A stretch of DNA of 64,000 nt from NCBI GenBank assembly GCA_029817715.1, contig JARUPY010000356.1, positions 1,707,001 to 1,771,000 on the forward strand, read 5' to 3'. Both the position numbers and the translations under genes were made by a program. Every line of letters begins with the position of its first letter. Position 1 is the first letter of the stretch. This document shows positions 8,899-20,197 of this stretch, in pieces. Origin of the DNA: Melastoma dodecandrum (lineage: Eukaryota; Streptophyta; Magnoliopsida; Myrtales; Melastomataceae). Below the pieces are notes generated by a model. It searched no databases and was not told the origin of the DNA. It saw nothing but the letters and a program-made list of their open reading frames with translations.

Positions 8899-11175
8899 TC
8901 AGTCTTCTTTGATCAATAATGGCTGGGTTGGCATAGGAAGACTAGAAGATCCTGTAGGACTTGGAGAACGTTGTGGTCGGGAGGAGCTGGAAAATTTTTT
9001 CTTTCCTGCTCTGATGTCGTCCTTTCTGCGTTCTTCTTTTTTCTGCTTTCGAACTATTTCTCTGATATCCGCAATATCTCTTTTTTCTGGGTTACCGAAG
9101 AGATTATGTCCTTTGGCATGCTCTTGAAGAGGAGAATAAGAGCTATGTCGTCCAAAGTTCATGAAATCTGATGCTTTGGAGATTGGGTTATCTTGGATTG
9201 CTTTGATCTGTCGTTTCAATTTAGCAATTTCTTCATCTGGATCTGACCTAAAATAAGACGGATATCTTCCTTGTTCAAAATTATCCAAGGTGTGTAGGAG
9301 AACTCTGAGTACTTCATGTGTCTGATTTTGATGTTGATCCATTTTCTCTGAGAGCCGAGTACCTTGTTGATGAAGGCTTAATTCTACCTCTTCCAAATGA
9401 TGCTCCACTTTCTGTACCCTTTTGCAAATGGTAGTGAGGGCAGTGTTTTGTGCAATGGCATTTTGGCTTTGCCAGTTGAGCACTATTTCTGCAAGGCTGT
9501 TTTTCATTAGATGTCCGGCCGGATCTACTGCCGTGGGTATTGGTATCTTGGAAGCATACCTTACATTGTTGTGAGTAAATTCTTCAAGAGGCGGAAATCT
9601 CAGATCTGCATCTGAGTGTTCTGGTTGCATCATCATAATTGGTGCATGGGTTTGGATTTTTTGTCCGCCATACGAAGTGTATAAAGTCTCTTGGGAGCAA
9701 GTAGTGATTGTAGCATAAGGCTCTGGCTGGGGAACTTTTTTCATTGGTTCAGTAGCAGGTGATATTGGCTTATGGGAATTTTTCTTTTCCCATTTAAGGA
9801 TTGGCTTATAGCAGGGAAGTACTGACTGTTTTGTTTTTAGTGGTCGCCTTGTATCCTTAGCCAAATCTGCCAAATATTGCCATGCCTGGTTCTGATGAGT
9901 AGCCACTGTCATGGACTGACCTTGTTTTGGCTGTTGATCCTCGTCATCATCGGAATCACTGTCTGAGTCTGGGAGATTTTTCCCTTTCCGGCAACTTCTT
10001 TTGCTCCTTCGGCTGGAATAATCAGGTTCCTCACAGTCATCGCAGTCGCAATATGCTGGACATTTTCCCATATCCCAATAGCAGTGTTGTGACTGGGGGT
10101 CCCGAAAGAGAAAAGTTGGGTTTCCTTGACCATCAAAGGAATGGATAATCTTGTTAAGGGAGTCGGGTTTTTTCTTTTTAGGGACTGGTTGAACCATGAA
10201 CATTGTGGGTAAAATAGGTGGTGTAGCTGGCTCCTTTTTCTGTGATCTATCAAACTTGATTGTCATAGATCCCTCTTTATTCCTTATGAACGTAGGAGAT
10301 GTAGACTGGATTGGAGCAATGGGTGCAGTCTGCTTCTTGATCTGTTCATAATTAGTTACCCATCTTTCTGGGAGTAACTTCAAGAGTTCCGCTCGTGGAA
10401 TCTGTCTTGGATTGTGAATGCAGGTAGGAGCTCTTTGGTTGTGGTAATCTGCCACGATGAGCAAGGCATCATGCGAATCATTTGGCATGCTTATATCCAG
10501 AGCAAGGTTCTGGACTCGATATGCCATCTGATAATGGATAGTAGCCTCGATGGATTCTGATTCCATAGTGGCGCCACAGAGCTGAAGCTGAACCTGCAAA
10601 GCTGACAAGACCTTTGGGTCTCGGAGAGACATGCAGAAGTTAGGGTATAAGGTTACAAAAACGGTTCCCGTATTTAGTGTCGTTTCAATTGTCCCAATAA
10701 CGACATATTGATATTCCATGTATCTAGTGTCCAACAGGGCCATTCTTGCTGTAACGGGCAGTCCTTTTCGTCCATGATAAGTCAGGGCAAGTCTTATGGC
10801 TCCAAAATGGAGATGTGTGTAACCTTTTTCTGTCCATTGTCCAGGGAATTCTGTAGGTAATTGTAAGGAAACAAATTGTTCCTTCTGAGTCCCCAAAATA
10901 GGATGTTGACTGAATTTGCTCGTCTGGACATATTCAAGGGCGGATGATGCAGGTTGTCTGATTAGGGTCCTTATTCGTCTGATTGGTCCTGCGGATGGTT
11001 TATGAAAGGCAGTGTATGGACTAAGCAAGGGGAGCTTAGTATTAACCACTTGATTAGTGTCACAGTCCTCATGAGAAATTTCATAAAGAGATTCAATGCT
11101 GGAAGTAGATCTGCGGGAAGAAGAACTTGGCTCAATGGAGTCAGGGGCGTTTAGAACAAGAGGAGTGTTTTCCAT
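8899..11175 (-). pseudogene. EVE-1 movement protein and coiled-coil ORF
   Basis: I take the start at 11,173-11,175 (MENTPLVLN), conserved in all three copies; the upstream extension of the frame is flanking DNA. Residues about 110-270 resemble a 30K-family movement protein: HFGAIRLALTYHGRKGLP, then TRYMEYQ, a FVTLYPNFCMSLRDP strand block and LDISMPNDSHDALLIV. This would enlarge plasmodesmata for cell-to-cell spread. A linker rich in Asp and Ser follows. A coiled coil lies near residues 600-700 (VEHHLEEVELSLHQQG, EEIAKLKRQIKAIQ), and a basic, serine-rich end precedes the stop at 8,899. It is open over 758 codons, making it the best-preserved viral frame here. Confidence 0.8.
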
Positions 11176-11212
11176 GAGTATGAAGGAGGGCAATAACGAC
11201 AGGCAGGGGCAA

Positions 11213-11779
11213 TTCTTTTGTTGCTCGACGACCAACAAAGCTGCGATTAAAATACGAAGCGAAGTCAAGAATTAATCACAGCCATGGCTGGGCAAAATCG
11301 AAATCCTCGAATCAGAAAAAAAAAAAATCCTCCATCGTCGGAATATTGGGGAAGAATTGGTTAAATCTTATTTTTACATACGCTTTTATATATAACTTAG
11401 TATTAAATAAATTCTCAATTTAAAAAAAACAAATCTTAAAAGTTATAAATTTTTTTTTATCTTAACCTTTTAATTATCAGTTAAAGTTGCAGATCTTTAA
11501 TTAAATTACTAAGATTTGAAAAGAAAAATGTTATAGATTAGAATTTTGTTTGCCTCCATTGAATGACATGTTGTTTTAAATTCATGTCATTCAATTTATT
11601 TTAAAAAAATATCCCTTGAAAAAATCGAGTTGAAACATTTATTATTTACCAGCAGCAAACCAAATTTACGATATTAAATTACTTAAACACCCTTATTGCC
11701 TCATATATAGAGATGGCAAGAAATTTTTAATGAGACAAACTGAAAATATATTACCATATTATAAAAGTAAATTATCGAT
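11213..11779. other. AT-rich DNA beside EVE-1
   Basis: Directly beyond the viral edge the sequence is moderately GC-rich for about 100 bp, then strongly AT-rich. If EVE-1 entered the 5' region of the cystatin-like gene, the first part may be that gene's displaced leader or promoter. No coding frame is recognised. Confidence 0.35.
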
Positions 11780-12007
11780 ATTTGGTCCCAACTATTGTCA
11801 ACTTTACGTTTTGTCACATCGTTTAAAAATTTTTTAATTTAACCTTATTTTAATTTTCGATTTAGGCTTATTCGTAACTGACGTTACGAAAATCTGACGT
11901 GTCTCTCACTATTCCTTTTATTGTCTTAAATAATTTGACGTGTCTTTTAAGTCATTTTTTTTCGTACGTGGACATTGACAAATAAAAAAATAAAAAAGGT
12001 AATTCGT

Positions 12008-12160
12008 CCTCCGCGTTCCCTCCCTTACGAAGCTTCGCCTCTCTCGGTCGAGAACCCCTCCAATGTCCTCGTCTCCTCAGACGGCATGTTTTCCGCAGTT
12101 TTCTTCCCAGTCGACGATAACCCCTTCTCCTTCGCCGTCTGGTTTATCAAGCCCGCTTGC
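12008..12160 (+). pseudogene. Captured B-lectin receptor kinase fragment
   Basis: The frame encodes LSVENPSNVLVSSDGMFSAV and FPVDDNPFSFAVWF, the start of the bulb-type lectin domain of ZmPK1-like (G-type lectin) receptor kinases, where such proteins usually read SVE..DVLVSSDGTFSAGF. About 50 codons are captured; the rest of the extracellular, membrane and kinase regions are absent. The frame runs on into G-rich filler to 12,241. It lies inside the inverted-repeat element, so it was probably transduplicated. Confidence 0.72.
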
Positions 12161-12273
12161 CGAATCACCGACTGTACCCCTGTCCTGCAACAGGAGGTTG
12201 CTGGAATTCGCCTTGGGGGCAAGGGCGGCGGAGGGGCGTAGGGGGGGCAAGGCCGTGTGGGCGGGGCCAGGAG

Positions 12274-12296
12274 CGGGGGAGGGGGAGGGTAGGGGT
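12274..12296 (+). other. G-quadruplex-capable G-run
   Basis: Four runs of three or more G separated by one- or two-base loops lie within about 22 bases, in a G-rich stretch (12,205-12,310). Confidence 0.7.
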
Positions 12297-12487
12297 ACAT
12301 GGGCAGGCGTGGGAGCGGACGTCAGAAAACTACGTAGACAATAAATATTATCGACGTTAGAGACACGTCACCGAGTCGTAACGTCCGTTGGCTAAATCAA
12401 AAATTAAAATTGAAATAAGGTCAAATCAAAAAATTTTTAAACGATATGACAAAACGTAAAACACTAAACATGAGAAGACCAAAACCC

Positions 12488-13400
12488 TTATCAATCTTAA
12501 CAAAAAATATCTATATTTATTTTCTACATCATATTCATAAAGGGTAGTTTTATATACCAAATTTATCCTAATCTTTTTAATAAGTATAATAATTTTTGTA
12601 TTACATACCTATTCAAATTAGTGAAAAAAAAAATTAAAACCTTTAATGTTCGTTTACTCAAACTTTTATAAATATGTTAAGATATATTTTACATTTCAAT
12701 ATCTTTTTTAGATATATATACTTTTTATACCTAATATTTTGTTATCTTAGTAATAAAAACCTTAAAATTTTATATAAATTTGCAATCTAAGCTTTGAAAT
12801 ATCAATTGATTCCATAGAAAAGCTCATATTACGGAAACTTTTGCTATATCAAGAAAAACTAGTTGAAAATCTTTAATTTTATTTGAATATAGACTTTAAA
12901 ATTTCCATGAAGTAATATATATAAATATATATTCTAATATTTATGCCTTAACATTTTAATTGGCAGCTAAATATTAACAATTGTTTTTCTATTAGAATTC
13001 TAAAATCTAAAATTCTATGTGAAGATTTGTTTAAGTAAAGAAGGCGTTTTTAAAGCCAATCTAATCCAAATTTTGAAGTTTTCTAATTTTTGATTTATTT
13101 TAATATTTGTCTTCGTCAAAAAAAATTAAAAATATTCCGATGCTTATTGAAAATTTTGTTAGCTTCCAAATTAATAATTCTAAGCAAAATTTGAAACAAA
13201 ACACCGTATTTTTCTTCTTAATTTACATATATTCCCTCTTTACAGCCCTTAACGCAAGAAAATATCAAAGAATCATAACAAAAATATATTTACACATGAT
13301 ACATTACAACGGCCTAACACTAACTGATTTTAGGAGGACACTTGGAATTGATGCGGGGAATGATCACCTGTGCGTAGACAGATGGAAAAGATCCTAGCCT
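12488..13400. other. AT-rich intergenic DNA
   Basis: Strongly AT-rich with poly-A and poly-T runs. I see no gene or clear repeat. Confidence 0.4.
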
Positions 13401-13401
13401 A

Positions 13402-13443
13402 GATGTAATCGGATTCGAATACGATGTAATCGGATTCGAATAC
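13402..13443. repeat. 21-bp tandem repeat, two perfect copies
   Basis: The 21-base unit (starting GATGTAATCGG) at 13,402-13,422 is repeated exactly at 13,423-13,443; GATGACG follows as the start of a third, diverged unit. Confidence 0.9.
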
Positions 13444-13471
13444 GATGACGTTCGTATTTAGGTCGAGAATT

Positions 13472-13572
13472 TTTTATTCGTAATCTAGTTACTATTAGAT
13501 AAAGACAAGTACTACAAAAAAAATTAAATTGGTACTTGTCTTTATCTAATAGTAACTAGATTACGAATAAAA
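13472..13572. repeat. Perfect 41-bp inverted repeat with 19-nt loop
   Basis: The arm at 13,472-13,512 is the exact reverse complement of the arm at 13,532-13,572. The loop end AAATTAAATTGGTAC recurs just outside the right arm (13,590-13,605), so a direct repeat is laid over the inverted one. This may be a short foldback element or the result of template switching. Confidence 0.9.
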
Positions 13573-13609
13573 ATTAATAATAACAAAAAAAAATTAAATT
13601 GGTACACCT

Positions 13610-15536
13610 CTATCTGATTGTCGGTTTAGGGTTTAGGTAGGGTTCCTGATCACTCGTTCCGCGGAGGATAAGAGGATTCGACCCACTAAGAGTTGGAAGG
13701 CGCGATTTTCTTTCTCCCTCGGCTTCCCTTCTTTGCCCGCCAGTGGGACGAGGTCCTGATAGTCGCCGGAGCCGCGGGGAGGACGAGTGGACCACTCGCA
13801 GGAGGGAATACGGCACTGTCCCGAAAATCGTCAAGGGAAGGACCCGGAGACTGATGTACGTTTCCCTTTCTCTTTTCTGTTTTGCTTGATCTCCGTCTCC
13901 GTCGAAACTTGTGGGAGCCTTGTTTGTGGTTGTGGGTCTGTCCGTGGATACGTTTCACCCCCCTTTTCTTCGTTTCTCTGCTGTGGCCGTCCTGGTTGAT
14001 ACTTGTGGGTCTTGTTGGTCGCTGTGGTGAAATCTGTCCTTGGGGCTTGGTCTGGTACAGTGGTGTCTCATCTTACTGGTTGTGTGTTTCCTGTCCCGAA
14101 TGGGTCTTCGATTCGCGTTGACGGAGTGAGGAGAGGGAAAGTGCCCGTCTATGAAATTTTGGGAGGCTGCCGTTTTGCGAACCTGAGGGAGGTCGGCTCT
14201 GCCCCCGAGTGCTGTGGTTGTGCTCTCGTTGGAATGAACCCACTCTGGCGATCGGTGGAGCCGGCGACTCTATTTGGCGTTGCTTTGGGACAGAGGAGGA
14301 TGCTGTGACTATGGTGAGGTTAATGGAGGCATTGTGGTAGAGGCTGAATCAGGAAGCCTCTGCCTCCTCCGATTTGAACGGGTATGGGTCACGAAGTCCT
14401 CCGCCTGTCCTGGGCACGCCGTACAGACCTTCGTCCCGAGTAACCAGAGAAATTGGGCAGCAATCTGTGGCTTCACATGCTGTGCCTACGAATGATTGAG
14501 GTTCCCTGTTCGTTGATGGCTTTGAAGGCATTGAGCACGTTCTGATCATGCTGGAATTAGGTGGCTGCTTTCCCCTCCCTCTGCTGTGAGAATCAAATTT
14601 GGAAATTGAAATTGGAAATCTTCAGAGGGTGTTGACTTGGAGTTTTACCCTGCTCTCTGCTGCCTTCAGGGTTCTGTGCTGGAATTGTTGAATATTCTTG
14701 CAACCTCTTGGCAATTGATCCCGTAACCTTGTGCCTTTTGCTGGTGTGAAGGAAAATGGATGGTTTTTAGCAGGAAGGGTTTCAAGTTTAGGGTTACTGG
14801 TTACTTCCTTGGGCTTGTGACGATTCCGGCCTTCCCCCTCGTTTGATTGCTTGTCTTCTGTGATTTTCTCTGAAGACAATGTTTCCGTTTCTCGTGGGTT
14901 CTCAGCAGTCCAGAGGTGTGTCCGTAATTGGGTTTGAAGGGGCGTGCGTTTATGTTGCTGCGGTGTTTTGATGCGTGGAAGTTGAGACGCGCAATTCCTT
15001 AGTTTGAAGTGATTTTTGCGAGTGTTGTGTTCACCCTAAGTGACACTTTGCGGTATGGGTGACCCCAAAGAAAAAAAGCTTCATTACAGGTTTACATTGA
15101 TTTCTTTTTCTGCTTCTTTTTTGGGTTTATAATTTCAATCTCTTAGGTTTTTTGCTTCTCTTTCTTCCGAATTCTTTTATTTTATTTCTGCCGGTGAGTT
15201 CCCCCTCTAGGGTTTTCACTTTGTTGCTCGATTTTTTTCTGTCCGTAGCCTTATTCATGCTTAGATCTGTGCCCAGTTGTTGATGATTGATCGACTTTTG
15301 TGATGATCTCTCGGATTTGTGTGTCGATCGGTTGAGCCCCTCATGAATTGATTCCTTTTGTTGTAACCGCTGATCGATCTATCCTTGTGCATCTTGTTGT
15401 TGTTTGTTGTAGTTGTTATAGTTCTCAAACCTAACTTCTAGGAAAGGTGTAGGTGGAGGCCGTTTGAACCCTGTGAGAGCCTGACTCATTTCTCCTCTCT
15501 TACCGAAAACCCTCTCCAATTTGCGCAGCAACTGAG
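13610..15536. other. Upstream region of PUR7, unassigned
   Basis: The region is less AT-rich than its left neighbour. It begins with two telomere-like units (GGTTTAGGGTTTAGG near 13,621), a telo-box arrangement often found near plant promoters of growth-related genes. Several short open frames exist but none resembles a known protein. It may hold the promoter and an untranslated first exon of PUR7, or a decayed gene. Confidence 0.35.
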
Positions 15537-18500
15537 ATGGCATGTTTAAACCCTGTGAGAACCCTCAATGACGACACCTCTCGCCTGCCCAACTCCTTCC
15601 TCCGCCCCAGGCTTAACGCCCCTAACTCGTCATTCCGACCTTATCCCAGACCTGTATCGGTGACCTCTGAGTTGGTGATGTTGGCCCAGAGGCGGCCCTC
15701 CCTCGACGCGCTTATCAACGCCAATCCCCGCAAGCAGGAGGTTCTTGCTGCGATCGAGCTTTCCTTGACCAATTGCCTCTCCGAAACTGATCTCCATCTC
15801 TCTGTGCCTGGTCTCAAGTCCAAAGTTCGTGGCAAGGTGGAGTATTTTTTTCCTCTTTTTTTTTTGAGTTTGCTTGCTTAGGATTTAGTGGGGTGTGAGT
15901 TTTTGGTCGGAATTGGCGTTATGGGAGATATTAAAATTGTTCTCTTTCATGTGGGATTGGTTAAAGTTTTGATTTTGGACTTTTGGGCTTGGATAAAGTC
16001 TGTAGTAAGACATTAAGGATTGATCATATGCAATCATCTCGAGTTTGCTTGGACTTTTCGATGATTGAGCATGAAAAAAGTTTGCATTTAACTGGTAAAG
16101 CATAAAAATAACTGGTGGATGCGTGCAAAGTGTAAGAAACAAGTGTGAGGATGTTACATTGTAGGTCAGGGATATCTACGACAGCGGGGATTACCTTGTG
16201 ATCGTTACAACTGATAGACAAAGTGCATTTGATAGAATTCTGGCTTCGATACCTTTTAAGGGCCAGGTTTGTTTCATGACCTTTGATCATCGACAGATTT
16301 AATTGCTTGCCTATATTCAGCCTTATGATGTTTCTGTGTGCCCCATAGTGTTGTTCCTGATAAGTTTTCAGGTTCTTAATCAAACGAGTTTGTGGTGGTT
16401 TGATAAGACAAGACACATTACTTCAAATGCGGTTGTGGCTTCTCCCGATAAGAATGTTACGTTAGCAAAGAAGTGCACCGTGTTTCCGGTTGAATTTGTT
16501 GGTGAGTCATTACTCCTGTGTAAAATGCTCTTGCCTTCTGCGATATATTGTTGATTTAGATAAATTTTCAGAATATTTGGCCACCTATGCCCCTTACATT
16601 CCCGTTTTAGGTTGTTTTTCTGCTTAAACTTTGTCATGCGAGATTTTCTTGCACTTCGATGGGCTATTCGTTGACTGGTTATGTTGATTACTGTATGACT
16701 TACGCAAGAAAAGGTTCTAGGCATGTTTCCTTGTACCTCTACATTTGTATATTTGTTATACGTAATAATGCCGAATTGATTTACATGACCTAGTTAAGGA
16801 ACTGTGATGGCATTCCTTGTACATTCCCTGATATTTTAATTTATTACAATTTTAGAGCTCTGATGGTGTTTCCTTGTACATTCCCTGATATTTTAATTTA
16901 TTACAATTTTAGAGCTCTGATGGTGTTTTTAATTATTTTTATGTGCTTGAACTTTGACTAGGAGAGGTTGAGGTATTTATATTCTTACACGTGTCCTATT
17001 GCTCTAACTTGTAGTGCGAGGTTTTGTGACTGGAAGTACCGATACATCCCTATGGACAGTCTACCAAAAAGGTCTCCGCAACTACTGTGGCAATGCCCTA
17101 CCAGATGGCAAGTTTTTTCATGAATTAGCAAATTTTCTTCCTTGGTGGTGTTATGGATGACATGATTATTAAAAATAACTTCTCAGGTTTGGAAAAGAAC
17201 CAGAGGTTGTCTGCAAATATATTGACACCAACCACAAAAGCTGCAGTCCATGATGTACCAATTAGCCCTCAACAGGTAATCATTTGATGAATATGACTCG
17301 GTTATCTCCTGTTTCTACATGTATGCATGTCCTTATGCTTACACCTATGTACTTATGTATGTATTTGAGGTGTGATCTGTCTCTTGTGAACCATTTGTGG
17401 GTGCGAAAACCATTTTCTCGTCTCTTGTACAGTTTGTCCTTGCAGAATTAGCTTAATTACTTTGTGACAGATTGTTGAAAGAGGACTTATGACTCAAGAT
17501 GAGTATCATGAAGTTAGCACGAAGGCGTTGGGCTTATTCGAGTATGGACAGGTGACACCTTGATTCTTTCTTTCGTTACAGAGTAATGTGGTTTCCCAAA
17601 ACCCATTTGGATTTGCCTTTTCATATTCTAGATCTCGATTGTTGGTTGTTCTTCTCTGAAGATGTACTTATTCTTTGCCTTGAGTATTGGGCTATATGAT
17701 TTTTTTTCTTCTCATTAGTAGCTCCATCTTGAAAGTGTGGTTTATGTTTTAACACTACTGACAATATTGAGATTTCAGACAGCTTTTCCCTGTTATGATT
17801 TTTCTACTCTTTTATTTTCCATTCGGTATGGCTATTCTGTGTTACAAAGAGACGGAGGTTATGGGATTCTTATATCACGACCTACAGATTCTGAACTTCG
17901 GCAATTTTTGTTGTTTTGAAGTTTTATGCAAAAAATTAAAAAATTGCAGCTACAAGTTGTGCCATCTCCAGTGATGTTCCCTCATCATTATCAGCCTTCA
18001 TATATTAACATGCCACACTTTCGAAGAAAACATTACCATTTTATAGTGACAGGCAGAAAAGATGACAGAACTATTGTTGGCTTCGGCGCTATTTTGGAAA
18101 CAATTATATTGTCTTGTTGCTCATTTTGTAATCGTCTTCCACATGTGACAGAGGGTGGCTTCAGAACATGGACTAATATTGGTGGATACAAAATATGAGT
18201 TTGGGAAGGCTCCTGATGGCTCCATTCTTTTGATAGATGAGGTCAGATTTTAAATTGCTTTGGGCAATTGCTGATGCAAGTATTTGCTCCACGGTTTTGT
18301 TATTACTTTTCACCATTTGAGTTGGACAGACTCACACATACATTTTCTATTGCAGGTGCATACACCTGACTCGAGCAGATATTGGGTCGCGCATTCTTAT
18401 GATCGGCGATTGCAGGATGGCCTTGAACCTGAAAATGTTGACAAGGTCATTTGATCTCTATTCTGTTTACTCTTGCCGAGAGATAATTATGGATTACGGT

Positions 18501-19176
18501 CTTGTTAGGATATTGTCATATATTTTTATTTCTCAGGAGTTTTTGAGGCTTTGGTTTAAAGAACATTCAAATCCTTATGAAGACGAGGTAAGCTGTTTTC
18601 CTTTATGTTTGGTGTAACTTGCTATATTCGAGATTGGTTGACGTCTTTCCATTTTTAACACTTGGAGGTTCTCCCTGATGCTCCACTAGAACTGGTTACC
18701 GAGTTGGCTTGGCGGTAAGTTTCCTATTTCCAAAGGTTTATGCTTATGCAAGTAAAACTGTGACGTCTGTTGGGAAAAGCATTTTTAGTTTTCGGAAAGC
18801 ATTGAAACCACACAAGTTAGGCTGAGAATTTTCTAGACACTAACCGTTTCTCCTAAAACTTTCTCGATGAGCATATTTTTGTCTGTCGGCTTTAATTCAT
18901 TGCAATAGTTTAGTCATTTGTCATGTGGAACTCTCTGTTCAATTCGATGGGATCCTATTATTCCAGGTACATCTTCTTGTATGAGACAATAACAAACCGT
19001 GAATTTGAGATACCCGTGACGCAGGTATGCTACTACGGTTCCGTCACTGGCTGTCGATGTACTTTTATTGTAGCCAGCAACTTATGCTAGTCCTCCACTT
19101 TCTTGTGCAGGAGCCGATACATGATCGAATCTCAGCCTCTGTTGCGTCATGCCTAGCATCTTTACAACGACCATGA
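15537..19176 (+). CDS. PUR7: SAICAR synthetase, plastid-type, 12 exons
   Basis: PUR7 joins aspartate to CAIR with ATP to make SAICAR in de novo purine synthesis, in plastids of plants. Exons: 15537-15836, 16165-16266, 16372-16501, 17015-17107, 17187-17275, 17471-17551, 18152-18241, 18356-18445, 18537-18587, 18668-18714, 18967-19024, 19111-19176. They total 1,197 nt (398 residues), near the usual plant length, with no break in frame. The first 70-80 residues, rich in Ser, Arg, Pro and Asn, look like a transit peptide. Family motifs are [20 protein letters not shown] and [14 protein letters not shown], then [22 protein letters not shown] and [15 protein letters not shown]. The start ATG is the first in the open first exon. 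Intron 4 begins with GC rather than GT. The intact frame suggests a working gene; a partial copy lies at 58.7 kb. Confidence 0.95.
16814..16927. repeat. 57-bp tandem duplication in PUR7 intron 3
   Basis: The 57-base unit beginning TCCTTGTACATTCCCTG occurs at 16,814 and again at 16,871, almost identical. It is recent and intronic. Confidence 0.9.
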
Positions 19177-20197
19177 CTCTCTACTCTTTTTGACTTGTCC
19201 GTCATCCAGGAATATTATGATAATCAGTTTGCGGATTTTGTTGTTAGCAAGTAAACATGTAACGAAGTAATAAATGTAATTTGAAATTACAGTAACCATC
19301 TCTGTGTCTCATTGATAGATAATTAAATGACAGAGCAGAGAAAATCATAGCGTTGTAAACAAATTCTAAACTCTTTATTTGCCGAAGAGAACATGTTCTC
19401 CATCCATTTTTTGATCTTATAAATATGTCGCACATGTTTATTTTATGTTTTGTCTAGATTGATGTGATGCCAAATTCGACCACCAGGAGGATACACAGTG
19501 TGAGGCGCTCTGTCTGGTCCTGCTATTACTTCGAATGGGATGGAAAATGGAGCTTTTTCTCGTCACTCGATAATCATCTGACAATGTTCTCGGTCGTGTC
19601 TTGTATCACTGGTTGGATTCTCATGAGGACGCCGACCCCAGACCGGCCAGAGAGCACTGCGATCTGTCCTCGTCTTTCTGCACTTGGATCACAGAGTTTG
19701 ACAGCTAACCTTTTATCTGCATCAATTTGCAGCTTACAATCTGATTTGTTCTTGTGCTCGCTATCGTGACCTCTAGCTTGCATTTGTTGGATACGCCAAA
19801 ATACGATAAATCCTTGAAGCCATAATTGGAATTGCAATTTCCTAAAGAACTGGTTGACTATCAACCACGCCAACATGCAAGTTCGTCTCCTTGAGTGCTT
19901 GGATGAGAAGGCAACTGTAGCTGCTTTTGCTTTCTTATGACGAGATCATGGGATTCCCAGCTCTTGTGATTCCCCCCTCTTGAGGCGGCCTCTCCGGAAA
20001 CCTTCTGCTTGTTGCACTCCTTAATCTCCCTATAGAAGTAGGAGATGAACCCCTAAAGGGAGAGCACCGAAGAGACCGCCAACTCGACCTGGAACTTCTC
20101 CCGGTGGATTAACACTGCAGGATCTGAGTCACTGGAAGAAGGACCGCTATGATTATCCGCAATTAGGGAGGACAAGAAATGTATGACCCCGACAGCT
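19177..20197. other. PUR7 3' flank
   Basis: This holds the 3' untranslated and downstream DNA of PUR7. Up to about 19,748 it is repeated at 58.7-59.7 kb. Small open frames on both strands (19,464-19,769 plus; 19,574-19,876 minus) are partly kept in both copies, but I recognise no protein. Confidence 0.5.

Larger units (their letters stand above)
3264..11212 (-). mobile_element. Endogenous caulimovirid copy EVE-1, nearly full length
   Basis: In minus-strand order it holds a movement-protein and coiled-coil ORF, an acidic capsid-like region, a CCHC zinc knuckle, a DTG aspartic protease, a reverse transcriptase with YIDD, RNase H, a downstream ORF, a promoter and a leader. There is no integrase and no LTR pair. 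These are features of integrated Caulimoviridae. A separate ORF after RNase H recalls florendoviruses, but the genus is an inference. EVE-2 and EVE-3 are close relatives. The copy starts abruptly just before the ORF1 start (11,212), lacking the primer binding site, and ends in short repeats at 3,264. Stops and frameshifts throughout mark it as inactive. Confidence 0.85.
11780..12487. mobile_element. Mutator-like element with captured gene piece (Pack-MULE type)
   Basis: The two ends form a terminal inverted repeat of about 125-150 bp. Shared blocks are TTACGTTTTGTCA, TCGTTTAAAAATTTTTT, ACCTTATTT, GACGTTACGA and GACGTGTCTCT. The flanks TTATCGAT (11,772-11,779) and TTATCAAT (12,488-12,495) look like an 8-bp target duplication with one mismatch. 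Long TIRs, an 8-9 bp duplication and a GC-rich host gene piece inside fit a Pack-MULE. No transposase is present, so it would be non-autonomous. Confidence 0.7.

Noticed and set aside
3264..11212. EVE-1 as a Ty3/gypsy LTR retrotransposon
   Set aside because: No integrase and no LTR pair; the movement-protein-like domain and gene order fit Caulimoviridae instead.
12025..12300. Proline-rich frame on the minus strand (PYPPPPPLLAPPTRP)
   Set aside because: It is the antisense of the G-rich filler and lectin fragment in the Mutator-like element.
13402..13443. CRISPR-like direct repeats
   Set aside because: Two adjacent tandem units without spacers in a plant nuclear context; simple tandem duplication.
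13787..14308. Several open frames upstream of PUR7
   Set aside because: Overlapping frames in GC-rich DNA with no domain or consistent codon pattern; kept as unassigned leader or promoter DNA.
19464..19769. 101-codon frame downstream of PUR7 as a gene
   Set aside because: It is partly kept in the 59.5-kb copy only because the whole DNA segment is duplicated; no domain is seen.
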